Assembly (NCBI RefSeq): GCF_030272615.1
Contig: NC_081410.1
Location: 138,112,849 to 138,176,848, forward strand
Length of the DNA: 64,000 nucleotides
Source of the DNA: Cryptomeria japonica
Lineage: Eukaryota > Streptophyta > Pinopsida > Cupressales > Cupressaceae
Direction of reading: 5' to 3'
A program made the position numbers and the translations under genes. The notes under the pieces are model-generated. The model was not told the origin of the DNA, made no database searches, and was given only the letters and a program-made list of their open reading frames with translations. Positions 45,290 through 55,099 of the stretch are shown one piece after another (the stretch's first letter is position 1; each line of letters starts with the position of its first letter).

Positions 45290-46030
45290 AGATTAATGGG
45301 CTCCAAATAGTGAAGAAGACGAAGATGGAGAAAGCAAAGAAGAGAAAGAAGTGGAGGAATAAAATGAATAATAGGAAGATGATGACGATGATGAGAAAAA
45401 TAAAGAAGAGAAAGAAGATGGGGAAGAAATGAAGAATACAAGGAGGTGGTTGAAGATAATGAAGAAAATGAAAAAGAGAAGGATGAAGATAAAGAAGAAA
45501 TGAAAGACAAAGACGGAGAAAATGAAGAAGATGAGGAGTAAGAAAAATATGATGGAGGAGGAGCAGACTTAGAAGAAGAAGATGTAGATGATATAGGCAC
45601 ATGCACTTTAGCTCTGAGTAAGAAAGATTCAATCTTTGTCTTTTCATGGATGCATTCAAAAGGAATTGGTTACTGTCTATACAAATCCTAGCAGCAAGTA
45701 TAACTTCATCAATACAGGGTTAGAAAAGAAGATACATGTACAAGAAAAGAACATCAAGGACAATAAAATATTAGGTATGGATATTCAAATTTATGAAGAT
45801 CCAAAGCTCTCTATAGTAAATATGTTTTACATTAAAACTTTCATGCTTTGGATATGGATGGAATGGATATTGTTCTTGGCTATCCTTGGTTATAATCTTT
45901 GGGAACAATAGATTTCAATGTGCAAAAGAAGTTCCCGAACCTTTGGCATGGAAAGAAAAAAATTACATTAGAAGATATTACACATAAAGAAGTCCAACGA
46001 AAGGTCAAGGAAGAGAAGGTTTAAGAATCT
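45290..46030 (+). pseudogene. Gypsy acidic gag tail and aspartic protease relic
   Basis: The plus strand has a Glu/Asp/Lys-rich stretch (about 45305-45600, several stops), then KELVTVYTNPSSKYNFINTG (about 45660-45720) and, after a frameshift near 45840, MDGMDIVLGYPWL, a TAA, and SLGTIDFNVQKKFPNLWHGK (about 45855-45955). This is the plant gypsy protease layout (DxGS...NFI ... ADVVLGxxWLxSLG). The catalytic DPGS-type motif is NPSS here, so the active Asp is lost. Serine/phenylalanine-rich open frames on the opposite strand are only the antisense of the acidic repeat. The remainder to 46543 has no RT or integrase. Confidence 0.8.
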
Positions 46031-46543
46031 CATTGTAACAATGAAATAGAGGAAAAGAAAAAGGATCAATATGTTGAGAAAAATCAAGACAAATAATTCT
46101 ACTAAGGAATCACTAAAACAAGTGGTATAAATTATGAATAATCAGATAAAGTTCCAATGGTGGAACAAGGTATAGTATATAAGCATCCACATCATGTGAG
46201 AGGAAAGAATCAAGGAGGAATAATGGTACAAGAAATAAAAAAGACAATCACTATGGACCTACATAGAATCAAAGGTACAATTACAACAATCGATGGTATC
46301 ACAAAAGTAATGACTACTTAGGGAATAAAAGGACTTACTATGATAAGGAATGGAATTAAATGGATGCAAAAAATTATGGCTTAATATTGGTATCCAAGAA
46401 TTTTAAAGTGAAGTAATGAAAAGGATCAATTATGGATGGCTAGATGATTGGTCATCGCATCATATTTATAATAACTTGTGCTAGTCATACTATTTGGCTT
46501 CTTCTCATGTTTCAAGGATGAAACGTGTCAAGAAGGGATGACA
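46031..46543 (+). other. 3' internal region of the gypsy element, without pol
   Basis: Short degenerate frames only. It ends AAGAAGGGATGACA, a weak polypurine tract, before the 3' LTR start TGCTATGTAACTAG. Confidence 0.55.
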
Positions 46544-46565
46544 TGCTATGTAACTAGGGATGTGA
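46544..46565 (+). repeat. First 22 bases of the gypsy 3' LTR
   Basis: TGCTATGTAACTAGGGATG aligns with the 5' LTR start TGTTATGTAAATAGAGACATG. The remainder of this LTR is at 53956-54375 beyond the copia insertion. Confidence 0.8.
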
Positions 46566-48067
46566 TGTTGGCATTATGTGAGCCGGTATGAGGACATAAT
46601 GATATTGTATGTTGTCATTGATGTCAATATGTGATATGAAGAGAGAATCGGCATATGTGAGAACCGGTATATATGCTAAAGTAAAGCGGTATATTTGTTC
46701 AAGGTGAACCGGCATGTCAAGGTGAACCGGCATGTAGTCATGGGAACCGGCACATGGAAGCATTGTATGACTACCGGTTGGTAGGTAGTTTCCACTTCAA
46801 GATTTCTGGTTGGAGTATCTTAAGCCTATGTGACTCAATCGGTGATCTTTATGTGACAAAGCTAGCATGATAACGAAGAACAGATAGTGTTGCCACGTAA
46901 GCCTTGTGCGCGTGAAGGATCTTGCATAAAGAAGAGTGTTCCTATCTACCTCGGGAATGTGCGAAGTCTATAAACAATGATAACGTGTGATGGGTTATCA
47001 GCCGCCATGAAATCAATGGAAAACGAACGATGGAGAATGTCTTGAGATTGGATCAAGACTGTTGCATTCAATACAGTATGATCAACGGTCAGGATTGAAC
47101 CATTTGAATTCCTTAACCTAACAGGTCTAGGGTTTAGGGTTTATGCTACCGACCTATCTGTTGTCCTATAAGGTCGATGTTGTGATTCTTTCAGAGTTTG
47201 TTGGCAAAAGTTGTGTGTGTATCTAAGAGAAGAGATACGTGATTCTTGCCAGACCAGAGGAGAGAAGTCATATCTGCAGAGTGTAAGTGCAAAAGGTGAA
47301 GAGGAGCTTAAGCGGATCTGCATTGGCATTGAGTGCTATTATCAGGTCATTGATATACATGTTGATCTTTAACTACTTCAACAGTTGTGAAATCCCCTAA
47401 CAGGGTAGCCTTAACCGGCTTGTTGAAAATCCTCTAACAGGGTAACTCGAATCTACTGAGTCATTGATATCCTTTAGCTATTGAGTTCTTGAAATCCTCT
47501 AACAAGGTACCCTTAACAGGGTTTAACCCTTAACCGGGTATTGTAGCCATCCCTTAACCGTGTGATCCCTAACAGGATTGGTTCCTAACATAACCTATTG
47601 TATCTGTCTTTAACCAGACAAGGCTCCTAACAGAGCGGACTTCCAAAGAGTTCAAAAACAAGCTTGTGGGTATTCATCCCCACCATGGTTTTTCCCAGTT
47701 GGGTTTCCACGTGAAAAATATGTGTGTCATGTGTGATGTTATGATTGTTTTCTGATTAAGTGGTGATGCATGTTGATCTTGCTGTAATATGTACATCTTT
47801 GATGGTAGATTGCATGTTCATGCATTAGAGTGAAATGGGAATGAAGAGTTAGATTATATGAGAAGATAAGTGTCAACCGGTCTTTGCTCGTCTTAGTTAC
47901 ACTGGGTTTTGCCGGTTGAACTCTGTTGAAGGACCGGTGCTGCTATTTGTCTATTAGTGCATAAGTGTTAGTTGACAAACTAGTTTAAGGTTGAGTTTTT
48001 GCCTGTACTGATTCACCCCCCCCTCTCAGTACCAGTTTGGTACTATTCATTCATCATTAAGTTATCA
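46566..48067 (+). repeat. copia-2 5' LTR
   Basis: 1502 bases, TGTTGGCATTATGTG to TTAAGTTATCA. It has a TATA-like CTATAAGG (47166-47173), a hairpin array (47394-47636), the GTGGGTATTC..CATGGTTTTTCCC motif (about 47667-47700) and the U5 signature GATTCACCCCCCCCTCTCAG (about 48009-48028). It has a short duplication (AAGGTGAACCGGCATGT twice near 46700-46736) that the 3' LTR lacks. Confidence 0.95.
47394..47636 (+). other. Array of eleven mini-hairpins with constant loops (copia-2 5' LTR)
   Basis: Consecutive stem-loops with six-base loops. Stems and loops are CCC/CTAACA/GGG, AGCC/TTAACC/GGCT, CCT/CTAACA/GGG, CCT/CTAACA/AGG, ACCC/TTAACA/GGGT, ACCC/TTAACC/GGGT, a damaged unit at 47551, ATCC/CTAACA/GGAT, GGTT/CCTAACAT/AACC, TGTCT/TTAACC/AGACA and GCTC/CTAACA/GAGC. 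The array starts 228 bases after the TATA-like box, so it should lie in the transcribed leader. Function unknown. Confidence 0.8.
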
Positions 48068-48069
48068 AT

Positions 48070-48081
48070 TGGTATCAGAGC
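48070..48081 (+). promoter_or_regulatory. copia-2 primer binding site (tRNA-iMet)
   Basis: TGGTATCAGAGC two bases after the LTR, the standard plant copia primer site. Confidence 0.95.
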
Positions 48082-48138
48082 ATCCTCCAGGTCCTCTGTG
48101 TTGTAAGCTTAACCGCTTGAGGGAAAGATCCTGTTGTA

Positions 48139-49296
48139 ATGATGAAGAGGGAAGGTCCAAAGTTTAACAAAGAAAATTTCAGTATATGGAAAGACAGAAT
48201 GAAGATATACATCAGAAGCATGGGTGCTCAACACTAGAGCTATGTTGAGAATCCCTATGTTGCCCCTACCGGTACTCTCACCGATGATCAAAAGAGAGAG
48301 ATACAAGAGAATGGGCAAGTCATGGAAGCCCTAATCAGTAGTTTATCTGATATTGAGTTCATTGATGTCCAAGATAAGGTAAATCCCAAAGAGGTATGGG
48401 ATGCTCTTGAAAATATCTATGGAGGTGATGAGCATGTAAAACAAGCTAAGGAAGAAAGCCTTAGAGGAAAGTTTGAAGACATGCGAATGGTTGAAGGTGA
48501 AACCATTCAACAATATGGTATTAGAATCAAAACTGTTGTCGGAGATATCAAGAGTGCAGGTGGTAAAATGGAAGATTCCACTGTGGTAAGCAAAGTCCTG
48601 AGATCCCTATTGCCGGTCTATGCAATAAGGGTTGCTGCTATTCAGGAGCTGAGATCAATAGACAAGACTAAGGTATCCTTGGACTCCATCATAGCAAAGT
48701 TGACAGCCTATGAGCTAAATAGTTTTGATGGCAGTGTTCAAAAGACTGAATCAGCTTTTAGAGCTTCTGTTGTACCATCCAGGAAAGGAAAAGAAGCAAG
48801 CACTAGTGGTGAACCAAGACAGAGTAGAGTAATGGAGGATGAGGAGTTTCTGATGGAATTTGAAGCTCTTCTTGCCAGGAAATTTCCAAAAGGAACCGGT
48901 CAATACAGAGGTAAGCTCCTTTTGAAATGTTTTTCGTGTAACCAGATAGGACATATTGCTATGAACTGTCCTAATAGTGACAACAAGGATAAACCGGAAA
49001 GATTCAGGAAATTCAAAGGAGGAAACCGGAGAAACTGTTTTGTTGCAGTTGATGAAGGTGTCACAGATGAGGAATCAGAAGATGAAGAGAATGAAGACAT
49101 TGTGTTTGTTGTTGTAAAGGAAGATGTGTCAGACAAGAAGGCTCTTGTCTCCCGCTTTGATAATTCCAATGAGTGGATTATTGACAGTGGTTGCTCACAC
49201 CATATGACTGGTGACCGGAGCAAGTTTCTATCCTTGGAAGAGTATGATGGTGGTGTGGTTCATTTTGGAAATGATGCACAATGTATGGTTAAATGA
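48139..49296 (+). pseudogene. copia-2 gag and protease
   Basis: Gag starts at ATG 48139 (or the adjacent ATG 48142): REGPKFNKENFSIWKDRMK. A TAG at 48235-48237 replaces a Trp-like codon. The UBN2-type gag follows (VWDALENIYGGDEHVKQA and FEDMRMVEGETIQQYG), then a complete zinc knuckle CFSCNQIGHIAMNC, an acidic spacer (DEESEDEENEDIVFV), and the protease site EWIIDSGCSHHMTGD. The frame ends in TGA at 49294-49296 inside the protease (CMVK-stop-KGSI). Gag would package RNA and protease would cut the polyprotein. Unlike copia-1, gag and pol share one frame without an intervening stop. Confidence 0.93.
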
Positions 49297-50565
49297 AAAG
49301 GGTCCATCTCTCTGAATGGAAAGAGGAGTGCTGACAATGTGTACTGGGTTGATGGTCTCAGACACAACCTTCTGAGTGTTGCCCAGCTAAATGACAGTGG
49401 CCTCACTCTGGAATTCAAGAATGGAATCTGCAAAATCAAAGGACAAGATGGTGAATTGGTGGCCACCGGCATGCAGACCAAAGGTAACCTATTTCATCTG
49501 AATGCAAATATAAGTACATGTCTTATGGCTAAGTTTGATGATAGCTGGATATGGCATAGGAGACTATTCCATGTAAACTTTGATAACATTGTGAAGGCTA
49601 GTAAGATCAAGGCAGTTAGAGGGTTGCCGGTGCTAAGCAAACCAGATAATACCTTATGCAGAGAGTGTCAATTGGGGAAAATGTCTTCCTCAACCTTTAA
49701 AGGTAAATCTTTCACTGCTGACAACTTGCTTGATCTTGTGCATATTGATTTGTGTGGTCCTATGAGAACTAGAAGTGTGCAGGGTGATAGGTACTTCATG
49801 ATTCTCACTGATGACTGCTCAAGAATGATGTGGGTCACATTCTTGAAAGACAAGTCTAAAGTCTTTGTGAAGTTCAAAGCTTTCAGAGCATTAGTGGAGA
49901 AGGAAAGCAGTAAAAGGATCAAGTGTCTTAGAACTGATCAAGGAGGGGAATTCACTTCCGGTGAATTCAACAAGTATTGTGAAGAATTTGGCATTAAGAG
50001 GCAACTGTCTGCCCCCCAGACTCCACAGTAGAATGGCCTAGTAGAGAGGAATAACCGGACTGTGGTTGAAGCAGCTAGAACCATGTTGATTCAAGGAAAA
50101 GTAGCTCACACCTTTTGGAGAGAAGCGGTAAGCACTGCAGTCTACACAATGAGCTGGGTACTCATCAAGAAAGGTAAGGATAAAACTCCTTATGAGTATT
50201 GGACTGGTAAGACACCCGTGGTTAGCTACTTTAGGGTATTTGGTAGAAAATGTTACATCAAGAGGAGTGAACATCAGTGCAAGTTTGAAGCTAAATGTGA
50301 TGAGGGAAAATTCCTAGGATATTCCACCAAGAGTAAAGCTCTCAAGTGTTTCAACAATAGGACTCAGAGAATTATGGAAAGTATTAATGTGAGAGTTCAT
50401 GAAACCTCTGAGAAATCGGAAGAAACAGGCAGTGAGCAAGCTGTAAATGAACCGGTTGCAACCTTCTGGGAATCGGTTGTCAGTCAACCAAGTACCAGTA
50501 ATAGTGTTCCTAAACCGGTGAATGTTGATACTGATGAAGATGAGGATGAAGAGGAAAAGCAAGAA
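49297..50565 (+). pseudogene. copia-2 protease end and integrase
   Basis: In the same frame as gag: NVYWVDGLRHNLLSVAQL, the linker CKIKGQDGELVATGM, the zinc-binding HRRLFHVNFD with CRECQLGK, and the DDE core HIDLCGP, LRTDQGGEFTS and NGLVERNN. The second Asp and the Glu are 35 codons apart, and one of those codons is now TAG (50029-50031, PQTPQ-stop-NG in place of a Gln). The C-terminal [19 protein letters not shown] is present. Apart from the TAG the catalytic residues are kept. Confidence 0.93.
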
Positions 50566-51645
50566 GAACCAGTCAAGACTATTCCTCAGTATGTCAAGCT
50601 AAATCATGATCCTAAGAAGATCATAGGAGATAAGGATGCAGGAATCCTTACAAGAAGAAAGATCAGAGAAAATTCATGTTTGATCTCTGAATTTGAGCCT
50701 AAGTCATTGAAAGAGGCTCATAAAGATGAAGACTGGATCAAGGCAATGGAAGAGGAACTTGACCAGATAGAGAAAAATGGTACATGGTCCTTGGTACCGA
50801 GACCGGAACATAAAAATGTCATTGGCACCAAATGGGTGTTCAGAAACAAGCTGAATGAGGATGGCACAATGACCAGGAACAAAGCCAGATTGGTGTGCAA
50901 AGGATATGATCAAGAAGAAGGAGAAGACTATGGAGAAACCTTTTCTCTTGTAGCTAGATTGGAAGGAGTTCGTATGATTCTTGCATATGCAGCTTTTAAA
51001 GGATTCAAGGTATATCAAATGGATGTAAAATCTACATTCCTAAATGGTGTACTTGAAGAGGAGGTGTATATAGAGAAACCAGATGGGTTTTCCCTATCTG
51101 AAGACAGTGATATGGTGTGCAGGCTACATAAAGCCTTATATGGTCTAAAGCAGGCACCTAGAGCATGGTATGAACGTCTACATTCCCATCTTGTGAAGAT
51201 TGGATTTGAGAGAACAAGTGAAGATAGCAATATCTACTTGAAACCTGAAGGAGATCAGATCCTGATCTGTGAAGTTTTTGTTGATGACATTATCTTTGGT
51301 GGAGATGGCAAGATGAATCATGAGTTTGCTGATGAGATAAAGGAAGAGTTTGAGATGTCACTCATAGGGGAGATTAAGTTCTTCATTGGACTGCAGATCC
51401 AGCGGATGAAAGATGGAATCTTTATCACTCAGTCCAAATATGTCAAAGAGGTGTTGAAGACCTTTGGCATGGAAGATAGCAAACCGGTTGGTACACCGAT
51501 GGTGACCGGTTGCAAATTATCAAAAGAGGGTGATTCCGCATTGGTTGATGAGAAGGAATACCGATCAATGATTGGTAAGTTGCATTATGTAGTGCATAGC
51601 AGACCAGATATTGCACATGCAGTTGGCATTACTGCAAGGTTCTAA
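50566..51645 (+). pseudogene. copia-2 reverse transcriptase
   Basis: It is in frame with integrase: [40 protein letters not shown] (first catalytic Asp), [28 protein letters not shown] (active site) and [18 protein letters not shown]. The usual DVKSAFLNG is DVKSTFLNG. The frame stops at a TAA (51643-51645) in TARF-stop-KNPRES, just after RPDIAHAVG. The integrase-RT spacer is acidic ([14 protein letters not shown]). Confidence 0.93.
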
Positions 51646-52213
51646 AAAAATCCAAGAGAATCCCACTTGGTTGCAGTTAAGCGAATTCTTGGGTATCTGA
51701 AGGGAACAGTTGACTATGGATTGTGGTACCCATACAACAATGATTTCAACCTAAAAGTATTCACAGATGATGATTGGACAGGTAATGTGGATGATCGGAA
51801 AAGCACAACCAGTGGTGCATTCTTTCTCAGTGGTAGACTGGTCTCATGGATGAGTAAGAAGCAGAGTTGTATCTCTTAGTCTATGGTGGAAGTGGAGTAT
51901 GTTGTAGCTTTCATGAACCACACTTAGACAATCTAGATGAAGCATGCATTAGATGGCTTCAAAATCCCTGTATCTGAACTAGTAAGTATATTCTGTGATA
52001 ACACAAGTGCTATCAATATTTCAAAGAATCCGGTTTTACATTTTAGAACCAAGCATTTTGAGCTTAAGTATCATTTCTTGAGGGAAAAGGTAATAAAGAG
52101 ATTGCACTGGAACATGTTTCCAATAAGGAGCAGTTAGAAGACACATTCACCAAGCCTCTCCCAAAGACTACATTTGTGTATTTAAGAGGTGAATTGGGGG
52201 TACTGCCCCTTCA
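51646..52213 (+). pseudogene. copia-2 RNase H
   Basis: It continues the RT frame: VFTDDDWTGNVDDRKSTTSG, VEVEYVVAF and [14 protein letters not shown] give the three catalytic-type acids. TAG stops fall at 51877-51879, 51925-51927 and 51934-51936. Near 52090-52110 the frame shifts; the C-terminal [20 protein letters not shown] and GELGVLPLQG read in another frame to about 52213. The domain is recognisable in full but not translatable. Confidence 0.92.
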
Positions 52214-52469
52214 AGGGGTAAATTAAAAGTATTTGTTCCACATCAGTCAGGTATTGCATAGTCAAAAAAAATTTTGATTGATGTGTTGAAGGATGCTACT
52301 CCTCAAGGGGAGCAACATAATGGAACAAGGATGTTTGTGCCTCCACTTTGGCATTGTTGTCAAAGGGGGAGAAGAAGTGTAGCGGAGAAGATATCTGTAG
52401 AAATTGGGGAGAAGATGAGTTTGCAGAAAGATATCTTTGTATATTGTCATCAATGCCAAAGGGGGAGAT
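52214..52469 (+). promoter_or_regulatory. copia-2 3' UTR with polypurine tract
   Basis: Non-coding sequence ending CCAAAGGGGGAGAT directly before the 3' LTR; the PPT is about 52457-52468. A second CAAAGGGGGAGAAGAAG occurs at about 52360, an upstream PPT-like sequence. Confidence 0.8.
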
Positions 52470-53955
52470 TGTTGGCATTATGTGAATCGGTATGAGGACA
52501 TAATGATATTGTATGTTGTCATTGATGTCAATATGTGATATGAAGAGAGAACCGACATATGTGAGAACCGGTATATATGCTAAAGTAAAGTGGTATAATT
52601 GTTCAAGGTGAACCGACATGTAGTCATGGGAACCGACACATGGAAGCATTGTATGACTACCGGTTGGTAGGTAGTTTCCACTTCAAGATTTCTGGTTGGA
52701 GTATCTTAAGCCTGTGTGACTCAATTGGTGATCTTTATGTGACGAAGTTAGCATGATAACAAAGAACAGATAGTGTTGCCACGTAAGCCTTGTGCGCGTG
52801 AAGGATCTTGCATAAAGAAGAGTGTTCCTATCTACCTCGGGAATGTGCGAAATCTGTAAACAGTGATAATGTGTGATGGGTTATCAGCCGCCATGACATC
52901 GGTGGAAAACGAACGATGGAGAATGTCTTGAGATTGGATCAAGACTGTTGCATTCAATATAGTATGATCAACGGTCAGGATTGAACCGTTTGAATTCCTT
53001 AACCTAACAGGTCTAGGGTCTAGGGTTTATGCTACCGACCTGTCTGTTGTCCTATAAGGTTGATGTTGTGATTCTTTCAGAGTTTGGTGGCAAAATTTGT
53101 GTGTGTGTATCTAAGAGAAGAGATACGTGATTCTTGCCAGACCAGAGGAGAGAAGTCATATCTGCAAAGTGTAAGTGCAGAAGGTGAAGAGGAGCTTAAG
53201 CGGATCTGCATTGGCATTGAGTGCTATTATCAGGTCATTGATATACATGTTGATCTTTAACTACTTCAACAGTTGTGAAATCCCCTAACAGGGTAGCCTT
53301 AACCGGCTTGTTGAAAATCCTCTAACAGGGTAACTCGAAGCTACTGAGTCATTGATATCCTTTAGCTATTGAGTTCTTGAAATCCTCTAACAAGGTACCC
53401 TTAACAGGGTTTAACCCTTAACCAGGTATTGTAGCCATCCCTTAACCGGGTGATCCCTAACAGGATCGGTTCCTAACAGAACCTATTCTATCTGTCTTTA
53501 ACCGGACAAGGCTCCTAACAGAGCAGACTTCCAAAGAGTTCAAAAACAAGCTTGTGGGTATTCATCCCCACCATGGTTTTTCCCAGTTGGGTTTCCACGT
53601 GAAAAATATGTGTGTCATGTGTGATGTTATGATTGTTTTCTGATTAAGTGGTGATGCATGTTGATCTTGCTGTAATATGTACATCTTTGATGGTAGATTG
53701 CCTGTTCATGCATTAGAGTGAAATGGGAATGAAGAGTTAGATTATATGAGAAGATAAGTGTCAACCGGTCTTTGCTCATCTTAGTTACAATGGGTTTTGC
53801 TGGTTGAACTCTGTTGAAGGACCGGTGCTACTATTTTTCTATCAGTGCATAAGTGTTAGTTGACAAACCAGTTTAAGGTTGAGTTTTTGCCTGTACTGAT
53901 TCACCCCCCCCTCTCAGTACCAGTTTGGTACTATTCGTTCATCATTAAGTTATCA
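52470..53955 (+). repeat. copia-2 3' LTR
   Basis: 1486 bases, colinear with 46566-48067. It has the TATA-like CTATAAGG (53052-53059) and the same U5 C-run (8 C). It differs from the 5' LTR by scattered substitutions and by lacking the short AAGGTGAACCGGCATGT duplication. Confidence 0.95.
53282..53524 (+). other. Mini-hairpin array (copia-2 3' LTR)
   Basis: Same array as 47394-47636. Two units pair better here: GGTTC/CTAACA/GAACC (five base pairs) and CCC/TTAACC/GGG at about 53438. TGTCT/TTAACC/GGACA keeps pairing by a T-G wobble. Confidence 0.8.
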
Positions 53956-54375
53956 TATAATATTATAAGATATTTAGGTGGATGGAGATGATGACATATA
54001 GAACACATCCCTTATGTTAATTATATTGGGTCATACGAATAATTTATGTAATTAATTATTTTAGGATTTGAGTAGGCCTTCATTAGGATTTACCTTTCCA
54101 TTGTATCATTAGGAATAGGCATATATAAAGGAAGATGATTTTCATTGTAGGAGACATGTGTGAAGTATAATATTGTATTTGGGATATGTTAGAGATATAA
54201 CACGCAGTGACTTATTCCTTAACGAGTATTGTATTGTGCTATTCTACTTTAAGGGTTTACTATTTTGGCATGTATTAGATATTAGGGCATATTGGCCCGC
54301 ATACATTTCTTGTGTCATGTGAGATATATAAAATACAATTCATTATTTCTATTATTTTATGTGAAGTTCTTATCA
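53956..54375 (+). repeat. Remainder of the gypsy 3' LTR
   Basis: Colinear with the 5' LTR from about its base 20 onward (TATTTAGGTGGATG, AATTTATGTAATTAATTAT, GGCATATTGGCCCG, GAAGTTCTTATCA), followed by the CTTAG target duplication. Confidence 0.9.
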
Positions 54376-54380
54376 CTTAG

Positions 54381-55099
54381 ATTCCCTTCTACACATTTAT
54401 CATTTTTTTAACTTTAAAGGGCTTGTTTAGGCACATTTGAATTGCTATTTTAGTCTCATTTTCTAACATTCCAATTCTAACATTGGTTATGAAATAAACA
54501 ACAAAAGAGTATAGAGTGGTACAAGGAATGAAGTAAAATTAATATTAAACTATTAGAAAAATGATAAGTAGCACATAAAATTGTTGCATTAGATGATCAA
54601 ATTAGATCAAGTAAACCACATGATCATAACTAAGAAACTTTACAATTCATACAAATTAAGTGCAATCATCAAAGGAAATTAACATAATAAACTAATTTTT
54701 TAGAATTCATCAAATCATGGGGTCATTACCCACGCACACATGTGAGAAAAATTCCTCTTTAAGAACTTCAAAATAAGATCCAACCATGTTATCAATTTGA
54801 GCTAAGCAAACATGAAGTCATCAATATCAACTTTGAAATTATTTGGAAAACAAGTGCAAACAACAAAATATTTTAAATATGAGATTTGTATTCAAATTCA
54901 CAATGTTTTTTACCATGGGAAAAGAAGGTTTTGAAGGGATCCCGAAACCCTTTACAAAATATCCTTAAGAGATAAAAGCATTAAGCAACAAGAAAAGACA
55001 AACTACCAAAAAACCGGCACAATCATGGGCATAAATCAGCAAAAAAGCCCAACAAAACCAGCCATGTCCATCTAAAACATAAGGGAGATAGAAAACAAA
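54381..55099. other. End of direct repeat B, then intergenic
   Basis: The first roughly 70 bases continue repeat B. The rest is AT-rich with no supported gene, up to the 3' end of a minus-strand pseudogene. Confidence 0.55.

Larger units (their letters stand above)
46566..53955 (+). mobile_element. Complete Ty1/copia LTR retrotransposon (copia-2), nested
   Basis: LTRs at 46566-48067 and 52470-53955 flank one reading frame with gag, protease, integrase, RT and RNase H in copia order. The primer site and PPT are present. The five bases outside are TGTGA (left) and TATAA (right). Both align with CATGA in the intact gypsy LTR, so they look like one target duplication that has since taken two G-to-A changes. 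The frame carries seven premature stops and a late frameshift, so the element cannot make a full polyprotein. Confidence 0.95.
44162..54375 (+). mobile_element. Gag-protease-only Ty3/gypsy-type element (TR-GAG-like), split by copia-2
   Basis: The 5' LTR is 44162-44585 (TGTTATGTAAATAG ... TTCTTATCA). The 3' LTR is in two parts, 46544-46565 and 53956-54375. CTTAG flanks the whole (44157-44161 and 54376-54380), a perfect target duplication. The primer site TGGAATCAGAACA follows the 5' LTR (44588-44600). Without the nested copia element the internal region is only about 1.96 kb and codes for an acidic gag-like tail and a protease, with no RT, RNase H or integrase. It must have relied on enzymes from another element. 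Confidence 0.9.

Noticed and set aside
45130-45659. Ser/Phe/Leu-rich minus-strand proteins
   Set aside because: They are the antisense of the Glu/Lys-rich gag tail of the gypsy element.
48751-51230. Minus-strand frames across copia-2
   Set aside because: Shadows of the plus-strand gag-pol frame.
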